Notes: generated by a model not told the origin, from the sequence alone. DNA of 27,697 nucleotides from Dehalococcoidales bacterium (GCA_030603605.1 JAUVXN010000005.1:1-27697); one strand, 5' to 3'. Shown: positions 7,256 through 16,080, counted from the stretch's first letter. Translations and numbers: made by a program.

Positions 7256-8371
7256 ATGTGGGTATGGTTTACTACGAACAGCATGTGGATTCTTGTTGCT
7301 TCAGTTCTGGTGCTAATTCTTCTTCTTACTGTCGGTGAGCGATTTCGGCATAAAATCATAAAGGCAATGCCTGAGGAGCGGCGGGAGAGAGTGCAAAAAG
7401 GTGTAGGTATTGCCTGCTGGACTGTTGAGGGAATCGCATTAGCGGTAGCGGTTCTGGCATTTGTGGCTATCGTATTATCTGAAAAAGGTGTCTATAGCAT
7501 TATAACCCCAGAAACGATAAAAGTGTGGTTTCTGGAGCATGGTACCAGTATTCTAGTCATAATAGTGGTGGGGATTGGGTTTTGGTATGCCCTGAAGAGC
7601 TTCCTGCCGCCGCTGGTGCAACGTGCCATGGCCAAACCCAAACGCGGGGAAAGTAAAGAGGGAATGAAGAGAAGAGCCGATACCTTGCAAGGTGTCTTTA
7701 TGGGGCTCGGCAAGTTTCTCATTATCCTGTTGGTTATCTTTATGGTTCTGTCTGAGATGGATGTGAATATTGGGCCTATTCTGGCTGGTCTGGGCATTGT
7801 CGGCATAGCCGTCGGCTTCGGTGCTCAATACCTGATAAGAGACCTTATTGCTGGCGTCTTTATCCTCTTGGAAAACCAGTATCGGGTGGGGGATGTAGCC
7901 CAGGTAGCTGACATCTGGGGGTTGGTGGAGGAGGTAAACCTGAGGAAGACAGTGCTCCGTGACCTGGATGGTACCGTCCATCACGTACCCAATGGTGAAA
8001 TCAGGGTAGCCAGCAACTATACCAGGCGCTTTGCCAGGGTCAACCTCGATATCCCGGTAGCCTATGGCACTGACCTCGACTATGCCATAAGCGTGATAAA
8101 TCGCGTGTGTCAGGAACTTACTGCAGACGAGAACTGGCGTGAACGGATTATAACTACGCCCCAGGTGCTTAGGGTAAATAAACTGGGGGACTCCGGGATA
8201 GATATTAAGATTTTGGGTGATGTTAAGCCCCTTGAGCAGTGGGCAGTAACCGGGGAGTTGAGGCTTCGCCTTAAGAAGGCATTTGATGCTGAGGGTATAG
8301 AAATACCCTGGCCCCATACCAAGGTATTCTTTGGCAACGCACCGCAGAATCCCGAGCCAGGCGGACATTGA
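7256..8371 (+). CDS. Mechanosensitive ion channel, MscS family
   Basis: A 371-residue membrane protein. Hydrophobic segments are near residues 8-24, 52-76, 98-118 and 143-162, followed by the pore helix and Sm-like middle domain: GPILAGLGIVGIAVGFGAQ, LIRDLIAGVFILLENQYRVGD and a VPNGEIRVASNYTR strand, then the alpha/beta C-terminal domain. MscS channels release solutes when membrane tension rises. The frame is open back to 7157, overlapping the preceding gene, but the ATG at 7256 follows a purine-rich AGGGGGG and comes after a TATAAT box at 7213-7218. It ends near the convergent tatC gene. Confidence 0.93.
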   Translation: MWVWFTTNSMWILVASVLVLILLLTVGERFRHKIIKAMPEERRERVQKGVGIACWTVEGIALAVAVLAFVAIVLSEKGVYSIITPETIKVWFLEHGTSILVIIVVGIGFWYALKSFLPPLVQRAMAKPKRGESKEGMKRRADTLQGVFMGLGKFLIILLVIFMVLSEMDVNIGPILAGLGIVGIAVGFGAQYLIRDLIAGVFILLENQYRVGDVAQVADIWGLVEEVNLRKTVLRDLDGTVHHVPNGEIRVASNYTRRFARVNLDIPVAYGTDLDYAISVINRVCQELTADENWRERIITTPQVLRVNKLGDSGIDIKILGDVKPLEQWAVTGELRLRLKKAFDAEGIEIPWPHTKVFFGNAPQNPEPGGH

Positions 8372-8399
8372 TTTCAGCTGTTTACCGGTTGACCTTCTC

Positions 8400-8437
8400 T
8401 TGACTAAAGAACGCTGCTTGATTGCATGATTAGTCAG
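8400..8437. terminator. Inverted repeat between convergent mscS-like and tatC genes
   Basis: TGACTAA (8401-8407) and TTAGTCA (8430-8436) form a perfect 7-bp stem around a 22-base loop, overlapping the tatC stop codon. It sits where both convergent transcripts should end. The large loop and the lack of a T-run make it weak as an intrinsic terminator. Confidence 0.3.
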
Positions 8438-9186
8438 CGCTGCGATGCTGGCGAGGGGGCAGGTGCAGTTACGCCAGTTTCCCTTCGCTGGACAAGCCTG
8501 GCCAACCAGATACTCATCTCATATAGAACAATCAGCGGGACAGCGACCAGGCTTTGATTTATTGGGTCAAATGTAGGCGTAATTATAGCCGCCAGGATAA
8601 AGGCGAATATAATTGCCGCCTTTCGCTTATCAGAAAGCCACTTCGGCTTGATAACTCCCAGTCTTGCTAGGAAAGTTGTTATTACTGGCATCTCAAAGAC
8701 AAAGCCGATAGCCAGCAGCAGCCTGGTTACGATTGAGATATAATTCCCAATCTTAATCTGGGGGATGGCTATATCGCTACCAAAGGTGATTAAAAATCTG
8801 GTTGCTGGCGGCAGCAGAATGAAGTAGCTAAAAGCAACACCGCCTATGAACATTAGTGCTATCCAGGGGAGTATCAAATACACATACTTTTTTTCCTTGC
8901 GGGTAAGTGCCGGCGAGGCAAACATAATACCTTGGTAAACAAGGTACGGCATCGCCAGCACAATACCGCCAGCGAGGCATACTCTCATGATGGTGCCAAT
9001 CATCTCCGTCATTTCGACGTAGATGAGGTTGATGCCTTCGGCGGGCAAAATCAAGATGTAAAATAGCCAATCGTAAAATATGAAGGAGATGACCGAAGTA
9101 ATGGCTACGGCGATGACACACTTGATTAACCGATTGCGTAATTCTCCAAGATGACTAAGGAAGGTCAACTTTTTGTCATTGCTCAT
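8434..9186 (-). CDS. tatC: Sec-independent protein translocase TatC
   Basis: TatC is the receptor subunit for twin-arginine signal peptides on folded, usually cofactor-bearing proteins. The 250-residue protein begins with the conserved cytoplasmic TFLSHLGELRNRL, has about six hydrophobic segments (near 18-38, 68-90, 103-127, 150-172, 190-206, 209-229), the ASPALTRKEKKYV loop and the LLAIGFVFEMPV segment. The C-terminus is Pro/Ala/Ser-rich. It is the last gene of fdhD-tatA-tatA/B-tatC, 45 bases after the tatA/B gene, so receptor and pore components are co-expressed. Confidence 0.96.
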   Translation of the reverse strand: MSNDKKLTFLSHLGELRNRLIKCVIAVAITSVISFIFYDWLFYILILPAEGINLIYVEMTEMIGTIMRVCLAGGIVLAMPYLVYQGIMFASPALTRKEKKYVYLILPWIALMFIGGVAFSYFILLPPATRFLITFGSDIAIPQIKIGNYISIVTRLLLAIGFVFEMPVITTFLARLGVIKPKWLSDKRKAAIIFAFILAAIITPTFDPINQSLVAVPLIVLYEMSIWLARLVQRRETGVTAPAPSPASQR

Positions 9187-9231
9187 TTTATTGCTGTTGT
9201 CTCTCTGGGTTCTGAGACTGGTCGTCCGGCA

Positions 9232-9492
9232 CTACGCTTGTGTTTTGCCTGTGGCTGACGATTCCCTAGATTTATCTTCACTGTTTTGTCTTGGCTGAGA
9301 TGGACGGGCCTTTTCTTCCCGGTCTATCTCCTTGGTGACCTCGGTGGTGAAGTCATGGGTTGCCTTTTTCAAGACACGTGTTGCCCTCCCCAGTGTTCTG
9401 GCAATCTCAGGTAATTTTCCAGGTCCCCATATTATCAGTGCCACAATAAGGATTAGTATTATTTCTCCGGCACCTACGCCGAAAAATTCCAT
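9232..9492 (-). CDS. Twin-arginine translocase subunit, TatA/TatB family
   Basis: An 86-residue protein with a short N-terminal membrane helix (GAGEIILILIVALIIWGPGK), the PGKLPEIARTLGRATRVLK hinge and amphipathic helix, and a hydrophilic tail rich in Ser, Glu and Lys. The length and the helix content after the hinge lean toward a TatB-like role, but TatA and TatB are hard to separate by sequence in Gram-positive-type and Chloroflexota systems. The ATG follows AGGTGAGGA. It is the second TatA-type gene here and lies directly upstream of tatC. Confidence 0.92.
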   Translation of the reverse strand: MEFFGVGAGEIILILIVALIIWGPGKLPEIARTLGRATRVLKKATHDFTTEVTKEIDREEKARPSQPRQNSEDKSRESSATGKTQA

Positions 9493-9594
9493 TGCTTATT
9501 CCTCACCTTGTAACGCGGTCTACCTATAACTTAATGCAAAGACAGTTCATTTTTTGAGAACTATAATCCTGGACTTACTAGTTAGAGGTAAAGT

Positions 9595-9807
9595 TTAGCT
9601 CTTGGTGTTTTTCTTGTGAGTGGTCTTTTTGGGCTGTGATTTCTTTGTCTCTTCCTCTTCAACGTCTTCACCACGCTGCGCTTTCCTGAACATTCGTATG
9701 CCCTTACCGAGAGCTCCACCGACTTGTGGCAGCTTACCTACCCCGAAGACGATGAGGATAATCACCAGGATGAGGGCAATTTCCCACGGTCCAATGTGAA
9801 AAGGCAT
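9595..9807 (-). CDS. tatA: Twin-arginine translocase subunit TatA
   Basis: A 70-residue TatA: N-terminal helix [20 protein letters not shown], the conserved [20 protein letters not shown] hinge and amphipathic helix, then an acidic EDVEEEE patch and a lysine-rich tail. The ATG is preceded by GGAGGG. It lies 39 bases after fdhD and about 100 bases before the TatA/B gene. The intervening sequence holds a small AGTTC/GAACT dyad but no coding frame and no clear terminator, so it is probably one transcript. Confidence 0.93.
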   Translation of the reverse strand: MPFHIGPWEIALILVIILIVFGVGKLPQVGGALGKGIRMFRKAQRGEDVEEEETKKSQPKKTTHKKNTKS

Positions 9808-9846
9808 TACACATCCCTCCTGCCTGTATATTACCTTATTATAACC

Positions 9847-10650
9847 TTAATTTTGGTTGCTGGCGAGCAGCAATCGTTCTTCACCAGAGAAGACAGACAG
9901 GCGACTGCCCCGTGCGTAGCCAATTACGGTAATGCTCAGGTCATTGCCGAGTGAGATAGCGAGCTCGGTTGGGGAACTGCGTGAAACAACAATTGGGGTC
10001 CGCATTCTCGCCGCCTTAAGTAGCATTTCAGAAGATACCCGACCCGTGGTCAATAAGAGGCAATCTTGGGTTGGCAGTCTCCTCATCAGGCATTCACCCA
10101 TAATCTTATCCAGGGTATTATGACGTCCAATATCCTCAGCCACCACCAGTATTTGCTTGCGGTCACACAGAGCTGAACAGTGTATGCCCCCACATTGCTG
10201 AAACAAATCCTGCCGCTGGTACAGTTGCTTCATCAGCCTTAGCACTTCTTTCGGTGTGACCACTAAATCTGAATTTACCCTTTGCCCTTGAATTTTGAAA
10301 CTTACACCGCTACCACAGCCCGAAGTCAACGTGCGCCGTGGCGGCAGTGTATATTCGGTCTTGGTTAGCCTGACATCGGCGATTGGTTCATTTTCACAAA
10401 CCCGGATGCTGGCTACTTCATGCATGTTAGCAATAATCCCTTCTGAGTACAGAAAGCCGAGGACGAGTTGGGTTAACATAGTTGGGGTACACAGAATAGT
10501 AACTGTTTCCTGGCCGTTTATGAAGATGGTCAGAGGCATTTCGCGGGGCGCGGTAGCTTTTTCCCTGCGCCACTCTTCCCCGGAAAAGAGGTTACAATTC
10601 ACATTCGGGGCAACACCATTGACTAACAATTCATCTATTGTCTTTTCCAC
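9847..10650 (-). CDS. fdhD: Formate dehydrogenase accessory sulfurtransferase FdhD
   Basis: FdhD passes sulfur from a cysteine desulfurase to the molybdenum or tungsten bis-MGD cofactor, a step needed for active formate dehydrogenase. Conserved parts are FLYSEGII (66-73), the Cys-bearing loop TSGCGSGVSF with C112, GGIHCSAL, AEDIGRHNTLDKIMG and TTGRVSSEML. E. coli FdhD has CXXC in this loop. Here the second cysteine position is Gly115, so only one cysteine remains; single-Cys versions of this loop occur in the family. The start is GTG at 10650 with only a weak Shine-Dalgarno. It leads the tat genes, fitting export of a folded molybdoenzyme; no formate dehydrogenase subunit lies in this window. 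Confidence 0.95.
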   Translation of the reverse strand: MEKTIDELLVNGVAPNVNCNLFSGEEWRREKATAPREMPLTIFINGQETVTILCTPTMLTQLVLGFLYSEGIIANMHEVASIRVCENEPIADVRLTKTEYTLPPRRTLTSGCGSGVSFKIQGQRVNSDLVVTPKEVLRLMKQLYQRQDLFQQCGGIHCSALCDRKQILVVAEDIGRHNTLDKIMGECLMRRLPTQDCLLLTTGRVSSEMLLKAARMRTPIVVSRSSPTELAISLGNDLSITVIGYARGSRLSVFSGEERLLLASNQN

Positions 10651-10697
10651 ACTACTATGCGGTTCCCGTAAATTGCAGGTGAAGTACAGTTACCATA

Positions 10698-10726
10698 ATT
10701 ATACTAGCGGACAGTCTCATTGTCCA
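10698..10726 (-). promoter_or_regulatory. Promoter of the fdhD-tat operon with an internal dyad
   Basis: On the minus strand: -35 TGGACA (10726-10721), a 17-base spacer and a perfect -10 TATAAT (10703-10698). The inverted repeat GGACA-N7-TGTCC (10709-10725) covers the -35 box and most of the spacer, so a repressor bound there would block the promoter. The binding protein is unknown. Confidence 0.65.
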
Positions 10727-10750
10727 ATATAAAGGACTTCCCGGCGCGAA

Positions 10751-10779
10751 TTTACAGACGTCGCCACATATGTTATAAT
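10751..10779 (+). promoter_or_regulatory. Promoter of the rpsO-pnp-dap operon
   Basis: -35 TTTACA (10751-10756), a 17-base spacer and a perfect -10 TATAAT (10774-10779). The start near 10786 would give a leader of about 38 bases before the rpsO TTG. It is divergent from the fdhD promoter, whose -35 box lies 25 bases away. Confidence 0.8.
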
Positions 10780-10823
10780 TTTCTGGTTTTAATATTGCAA
10801 TATAAGGGGTAACGAGGTGTAGT

Positions 10824-11087
10824 TTGGATAAAGAGAAGAAAACGGACATTATAAACAATTATCAACTTAGCGAAAAAGACACAGGTTCGACTGAGGTGCA
10901 GGTAGCCATACTTACCGAGAGGATAAAACAACTAACGAATCATATGGCGGCTAATCGCCATGATTATCACACGCAGCGTGGCTTACTTAAGCTCGTTGGG
11001 CAAAGAAGAAGGCTACTGAACTACCTGAGTAAAGAAGATGTAGGTCGATATAATAAACTGATTAAAAGTCTTGGTTTACGTAAATAA
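10824..11087 (+). CDS. rpsO: 30S ribosomal protein S15
   Basis: An 87-residue S15, which binds the central domain of 16S rRNA early in 30S assembly. The family signatures are KDTGSTEVQVAILTERI, HMAANRHDYHTQRGLLKLV and RRRLLNYL. The start is TTG at 10824 with GAGGTG upstream; the first Met codon downstream is far inside the conserved region, so TTG is required. pnp follows 20 bases later, the widespread rpsO-pnp order. Confidence 0.97.
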   Translation: MDKEKKTDIINNYQLSEKDTGSTEVQVAILTERIKQLTNHMAANRHDYHTQRGLLKLVGQRRRLLNYLSKEDVGRYNKLIKSLGLRK

Positions 11088-11107
11088 AGAGTGAGTAGAG
11101 GGTGTTA

Positions 11108-13312
11108 ATGGAACCGCAATCTTTTGAATGTAATATTGGTGGCAGAAATCTGATTATAGAGGCAGGAAAGCTCGCTGAACAGGCAAGTGGAGCGATAACT
11201 GTTCGCTATGGGGATACAGTGATTCTGGTTACTGTTGGTGTCAGCAGTGAACCCAGAGAGGGAGGGGATTTTCTACCCTTAACTGTTGACTATGAAGAAA
11301 GACTATATGCTGCCGGCAAAATCCCGGGGGGATTTATCAGAAGGGAGGGACGCCCCACTGAGGAGGCAATCTTAGCTTGTCGTCTTGTTGACCGTCCGCT
11401 GCGCCCGCTTTTACCCAAAGAATGGCGTAGAGATATTCAGCTCATAGCTACCGTTCTTTCTGTTGACCGAGAGAATGACCCTGACATTCTAGCGGTAATC
11501 GGTGGTTCGGCTGCCCTGTCAATATCAGAAGTACCGTTTGATGGTCCAGTGAGTGCTGTCCACATCGGCTATATTGATGGTGAACTTGTATTAAATCCAA
11601 TATTAGCCCGACTGGAGGATAGCCGGTTTGACCTTGTTGTGGTTAGCACCAAGCAAGCGATTGTAATGCTGGAAGCCGGAGCCAAAGAGATTCCAGAAGA
11701 TATTGTTCCTCAGGCAATTAAATTTGGGCATGAGGCGAATCAGGATATTATTAAGCTTCAGGAGCAACTTCAGCAGGCGTGTGGTAAACCTAAAGTAGAA
11801 GCCCCTAGCCGTGAGATTAGCCCTGAGGTAGTTTCAGCAGTTTCGCCAATCATTGATGAGAGGCTTCCCCAGGTGCTGGGCCTACCGGATAAATCACAGC
11901 GTGAACAGGCACTTTCCGAGCTGAAGAAGGAACTTGTGGCGAGTTTAGAAGAGACGTTCTCTAAAGATGATATACTCTCTGCCTTTGAAGCCAGGGCTAG
12001 GGTTGAGGTAAGAACTAGTATTCTTAAAGGACAGCGTCTTAACGGTCGTGGTCTGACTGAGGTCCGACCCATTAGCTGTGAGGCGGGACTTTTGCCTCGA
12101 ACCCATGGTTCAGCACTATTCACCAGAGGTCAAACACAGGTGCTGACAATTGCTACATTGGGCTCTACCCGGCAAGAGCAACGACTTGATGGATTGGGCA
12201 TAGAGGAGACTAAGCGCTTCATTCACCATTATAATTTCCCCCCCTTTTCCAGCGGTGAGGTGAAACGTTTGGGTTCAACCAGTCGCCGTGAAATTGGGCA
12301 TGGTGCTCTAGCCGAACGAGCCCTGATACCGGTGCTGCCTGATGATGAGGATTTTCCTTATACTATTCGCCTCGTTTCGGAAGTCCTGAGCTCCAACGGC
12401 AGCACATCTATGGCTAGTGTTTGTGCCAGTAGCTTATCTTTAATGGATGCCGGCATACCGATAAAGAGAGCAGTAGCCGGGATAGCTATGGGCTTAATCA
12501 CTGGTGATAATGGGGACTACGCTATTTTAACTGATATTGAGGGTTTAGAAGATGCTTATGGCGATATGGACTTTAAGATAGCTGGAACCAGTGAAGGCAT
12601 TACGGCGCTACAAATGGATATTAAGCTCAAGGGCGTCAGCCTGGAAATTTTGGAAAAGATAATAAGTCAAAGCAGAGAGGCTCGTTTGTTTGTTCTGGAT
12701 AAAATGCAGCAAACTATCAGTTCCAGCCGACCTGAAGTCAGCCATTATGCGCCGCGCATGCATAAAATGACCATTGACCCGGAGAAGATTGGCGCCGTCA
12801 TCGGCAGCGGTGGTAAGACGATAAGGTCGATTATCGAGGAAACGAAGACGACCATTGACGTCAACAATGACGGTACGGTACTTATCGGCGCTACTGACGA
12901 AGAGGCGGCGCGCAAAGCCATCGAAATTATCGAGGGTCTTACCAAGGAAATTGAAATTGGCAGCATTTATACCGGTAAGGTGACGCGTCTGCTGAGCTTC
13001 GGTGCTTTTGTCGAGATTCTTCCCGGTAAAGAAGGCATGGTTCATATCAGCGAACTGGCAAACTACCGAGTGCCCACCATCGAGGATGAAGTTAATGTAG
13101 GCGACGAGATTACGGTGGTGGTCATCAAGAACGAGGATGGCAAGATAGGGCTGTCCCGAAAAGCCGTCTTTGAAAAGCCGTCCCAGGCGCCCGGGGCCAG
13201 GGCAGGAGATTCACCGGGGGCAAACCGTTCTTTTAGAAGAAGTGAAGACCACGCCCCACACCGCCGCTACCCATCTGAGGGTAAGCCACGTTTTCCGGGT
13301 AAGGGTCGCTAA
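11108..13312 (+). CDS. pnp: Polyribonucleotide nucleotidyltransferase (PNPase)
   Basis: A 734-residue phosphorolytic 3'-5' exoribonuclease. Domains in order: first RNase PH core (with PGGFIRREGRPTEEAILA), an all-helical linker (about 235-310), second RNase PH core (RTHGSALFTRGQTQVL, FPPFSSGE and the catalytic DMDFKIAGT), KH domain (IGSGGKTIRSIIEE, about 555-610), S1 domain (IYTGKVTRLLSFGAFVEI, about 616-685) and a basic tail. A GTG at 11102 is in frame, but ATG 11108 has GAGGG at better spacing. It lies between rpsO and dapB. The KH-S1 part is much richer in CpG than the rest of the gene. Confidence 0.97.
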   Translation: MEPQSFECNIGGRNLIIEAGKLAEQASGAITVRYGDTVILVTVGVSSEPREGGDFLPLTVDYEERLYAAGKIPGGFIRREGRPTEEAILACRLVDRPLRPLLPKEWRRDIQLIATVLSVDRENDPDILAVIGGSAALSISEVPFDGPVSAVHIGYIDGELVLNPILARLEDSRFDLVVVSTKQAIVMLEAGAKEIPEDIVPQAIKFGHEANQDIIKLQEQLQQACGKPKVEAPSREISPEVVSAVSPIIDERLPQVLGLPDKSQREQALSELKKELVASLEETFSKDDILSAFEARARVEVRTSILKGQRLNGRGLTEVRPISCEAGLLPRTHGSALFTRGQTQVLTIATLGSTRQEQRLDGLGIEETKRFIHHYNFPPFSSGEVKRLGSTSRREIGHGALAERALIPVLPDDEDFPYTIRLVSEVLSSNGSTSMASVCASSLSLMDAGIPIKRAVAGIAMGLITGDNGDYAILTDIEGLEDAYGDMDFKIAGTSEGITALQMDIKLKGVSLEILEKIISQSREARLFVLDKMQQTISSSRPEVSHYAPRMHKMTIDPEKIGAVIGSGGKTIRSIIEETKTTIDVNNDGTVLIGATDEEAARKAIEIIEGLTKEIEIGSIYTGKVTRLLSFGAFVEILPGKEGMVHISELANYRVPTIEDEVNVGDEITVVVIKNEDGKIGLSRKAVFEKPSQAPGARAGDSPGANRSFRRSEDHAPHRRYPSEGKPRFPGKGR

Positions 13313-13351
13313 AAAACCTCGTTTTCAGCACTGAATTAAAGGGTTCAAGTT

Positions 13352-14146
13352 ATGAAGCCGATAAGGGCGGTAGTTCAAGGTGCATCAGGTAGAATGGGGC
13401 AGGAGGTGATTAAAGCCTTGTGCCATGAGCCCGGCACGCAGTTGGTAGGTGCTGTGGACCTACAGGTTGCTCAGGATTATTTAACTTTACCTGATGGCTC
13501 TGGTACAGTGCCTTTTTCTTCTAACTTGGACGATATCCTCACCAGTTGCCAGCCTGATGTGCTGGTGGATTTTACTATTGCTCAGGCTACCATGTCAGCA
13601 GTGCGTAAAGCCGCGAAGCAGGGGGTTAACCTGGTAATAGGAACTACCGGACTGACTGCTGATGACCTTGATGAAATTGACCGTCTTGCCACGGCTTATA
13701 AGATTGGTGCGGTGGTGGCGCCAAACTTTGCTCTCGGCGCAGTGCTGATGATGCACCTGGCCAAGATAGCCGCCAAGCACCTTGATTATGCCGAAATTAT
13801 AGAGTTACACCACCATCAGAAGGCTGATGCTCCTTCGGGAACTGCTCTTTCCACTGCCAGAGCAATGGCATCAGCCAGGGGTAAACCGTTTCTCCAGCCG
13901 TTAGAACAGGGAAAGCCCCCGGATAGTCGGGGAAAGCAAGTTGAAGGGGTAGCTGTTCATAGCGTGCGCTTACCCGGTCTTATGGCACATCAGGAGGTAC
14001 TCCTCGGCGGACCGGGGCAAACACTAAGCATACGCCACGATACCGTTAGTCGAGAGTGCTTTATACCGGGTGTTATGTTAGCTATTAAGGAAGTGGTAAA
14101 GCGCAAGGGGCTAGTCTACGGTTTAGATACTTTGCTTGATTTATGA
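13352..14146 (+). CDS. dapB: 4-hydroxy-tetrahydrodipicolinate reductase
   Basis: DapB reduces the DapA product to tetrahydrodipicolinate on the way to diaminopimelate and lysine. The 264-residue protein has the nucleotide-binding VVQGASGRMGQEV, the DFTIAQATM and IGTTGLT segments, APNFALGAVLM, and the substrate motif ELHHHQKADAPSGTA with its adjacent histidines and lysine. It is typical in length. The ATG has AAAGGG upstream. It starts a dapB-asd-dapA run with short spacings; the order is not the chemical order (asd, dapA, dapB). Confidence 0.96.
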   Translation: MKPIRAVVQGASGRMGQEVIKALCHEPGTQLVGAVDLQVAQDYLTLPDGSGTVPFSSNLDDILTSCQPDVLVDFTIAQATMSAVRKAAKQGVNLVIGTTGLTADDLDEIDRLATAYKIGAVVAPNFALGAVLMMHLAKIAAKHLDYAEIIELHHHQKADAPSGTALSTARAMASARGKPFLQPLEQGKPPDSRGKQVEGVAVHSVRLPGLMAHQEVLLGGPGQTLSIRHDTVSRECFIPGVMLAIKEVVKRKGLVYGLDTLLDL

Positions 14147-14153
14147 GGGAATA

Positions 14154-15179
14154 ATGAGGGAATATGAAGTAGCTATTGTTGGTGCTACCGGACTCGTGGG
14201 ACAGGAGTTCATCAAGGTACTGGTGCAACGTAGTTTCCCGGTGGGCTCAATTCATCTTTTTGCCTCAGACCGTTCCGCAGGTAGAAGATTGGTTGTCAAT
14301 GACCAGCAGATTGAAGTTAAGGAGACTGTTCTGGAGTCCTTCCAGGGAATAGATATTGCTCTCTTTTCCGCTGGTGCTGAGATTAGCCATCACTTCTCAC
14401 CGATAGCGGCACAATCAGGAGCGGTGGTTATCGATAATAGCTCGGCTTTTAGAATGATGCCCACCGTCCCGCTGGTAGTGCCCGAGGTCAATCCTGAAGA
14501 CATAAAGTGGCATAAGGGAATTATAGCTAATCCAAATTGCGCTACTACTCAAATGGTAGTAGCTCTATATCCCCTGCATAAGGCTAATCCCATCAAGCGC
14601 ATTATCGTCGATACTTACCAGTCGGTGTCAGGCACTGGCTCAGCCGCTATAGAGGAACTAACGGTGCAAACCAAACAAGTGCTGGAGGGGCAGACTACTA
14701 TCCCCCATGTTTACCCCCACCAAATAGCCTTTAATGTACTGCCAGAGATAGACGTTTTTCTGGATGATGGCTATTCTAAAGAAGAATGGAAAATGGCCGA
14801 GGAAACAAAGAAGATAATGCATACTGAAGATATAGCTATTTCGGCTACCTGTGTGAGAGTTCCGGTATTCACCGGACACGGTGAGGCAATCCATGTAGAG
14901 TTTTCTCACCCTATGCTTCCCGATGAGGCAGAACGTATTCTTGCCCGGGCTCCGGGAGTTAAAATGCTAGATGACACAGCGATAAGTCTTTATCCTCATC
15001 CCTGGTCAATAGCTGGTTCCGATGAAGTTTTTGTTGGGCGTATTCGTCGCGATGCTTCGCATCCCAATGGTCTGGTTATGTGGGTTGTCGCCGATAACCT
15101 GCGTAAGGGAGCCGCTCTGAACGCAGTCCAGATTGCTGAAGAGATGATTGGAAGGGGGTGGGTAAGTCCACAGGGGTAG
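14154..15179 (+). CDS. asd: Aspartate-semialdehyde dehydrogenase
   Basis: Asd makes aspartate semialdehyde, the branch point to lysine, threonine and methionine. The 341-residue protein has the NADP motif VAIVGATGLVGQEF, IDNSSAFRM, the catalytic C129 in NPNCATTQM, the SVSGTGSAAIEEL loop and the histidine-bearing RVPVFTGHGEA. The frame opens at 14136 inside dapB, but ATG 14154 has GAGGGAATA just upstream and gives the exact family N-terminus. It begins seven bases after the dapB stop, and dapA follows four bases after its own stop. Confidence 0.96.
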   Translation: MREYEVAIVGATGLVGQEFIKVLVQRSFPVGSIHLFASDRSAGRRLVVNDQQIEVKETVLESFQGIDIALFSAGAEISHHFSPIAAQSGAVVIDNSSAFRMMPTVPLVVPEVNPEDIKWHKGIIANPNCATTQMVVALYPLHKANPIKRIIVDTYQSVSGTGSAAIEELTVQTKQVLEGQTTIPHVYPHQIAFNVLPEIDVFLDDGYSKEEWKMAEETKKIMHTEDIAISATCVRVPVFTGHGEAIHVEFSHPMLPDEAERILARAPGVKMLDDTAISLYPHPWSIAGSDEVFVGRIRRDASHPNGLVMWVVADNLRKGAALNAVQIAEEMIGRGWVSPQG

Positions 15180-15183
15180 GAAA

Positions 15184-16080
15184 ATGAAGAAACTGGGAAG
15201 ATTACTGACCGCGATGGTAACCCCATTCAATGAGGATGAGGAGGTTGATTATGGGCAAGCCAAGAAGTTAGTTTTAGCCCTGCTTGATTCAGGGAGCGAT
15301 GGGGTGATAGTCGTGGGCACAACTGGAGAGTCTCCCACCCTTATCCGAGAGGAGGAGTTGCAACTGTTCAGCGAGGTGAAATCAGCCGTGGGCGACCGAG
15401 GGGCAGTAATCGCTGGCACTGGTAGTAATAGCACCGCTGAAGCCTTGGCGGCGACCAAAGAGGCAGAGCGCACTGGGGTTGATGCCTGCCTATTGGTAGT
15501 CCCCTACTATAATAAACCTACTCAAGAAGGCTTATACCAACACTTCAAGACTGTTGCTCAGAGTACTAGCTTGCCCTGTATCCCGTATAATGTGCCGTCA
15601 CGAACTATGGTTAGCCTCTCCGCCGACACGGTTATCCGACTAAGCCAAATAGATAACATCATCGGGATAAAGGAAGCCAGTGGTAATCTGGAACAAGTGG
15701 CTAAGATTATCAGTGGCGCTAAGGAGGGTTTTCTTGTCTGGAGTGGCAATGACAGTGATACCCTACCCATACTAGCCCTGGGCGGCTATGGCGTCATCAG
15801 TGTTGCCTCCCACCTGGTTGGCAACCAGATTAGGGAAATGATTGATAGTTTTGTTGGTGGCAAGGTTGATGAAGCGGCAAGTATTCACCGCCGACTTTTG
15901 CCTCTGGTTAATGCCTTGTTTATTGTCTCCAACCCCATCCCGGTAAAGTATGCCCTTAACCATATCGGTTTCAATGTAGGTAAGCCACGCCTGCCTCTTA
16001 CTGAACTTGAACCCGATGAAGAATCAGCAGCTATCATCAGGGAGACCTTGAAAAACTACAGGATAGACCTGCCTATTTAA
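15184..16080 (+). CDS. dapA: 4-hydroxy-tetrahydrodipicolinate synthase
   Basis: DapA condenses pyruvate with aspartate semialdehyde, the first committed lysine/diaminopimelate step. In this 298-residue TIM-barrel protein the Schiff-base lysine is K163 in GIKEASGN, the catalytic tyrosine is Y135 in IPYNVPSRT, and the GTTGESPTL loop and PYYNKPTQEGLYQHF segment are intact. The ATG at 15184 follows GGGGTAGG. It is the last gene of the operon, 92 bases before a strong hairpin terminator. Confidence 0.97.
   Translation: MKKLGRLLTAMVTPFNEDEEVDYGQAKKLVLALLDSGSDGVIVVGTTGESPTLIREEELQLFSEVKSAVGDRGAVIAGTGSNSTAEALAATKEAERTGVDACLLVVPYYNKPTQEGLYQHFKTVAQSTSLPCIPYNVPSRTMVSLSADTVIRLSQIDNIIGIKEASGNLEQVAKIISGAKEGFLVWSGNDSDTLPILALGGYGVISVASHLVGNQIREMIDSFVGGKVDEAASIHRRLLPLVNALFIVSNPIPVKYALNHIGFNVGKPRLPLTELEPDEESAAIIRETLKNYRIDLPI

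Noticed and set aside
7553..8368. A 271-codon minus-strand frame opposite the MscS-like gene
   Set aside because: Shadow of a well-supported membrane channel gene; composition is not protein-like.
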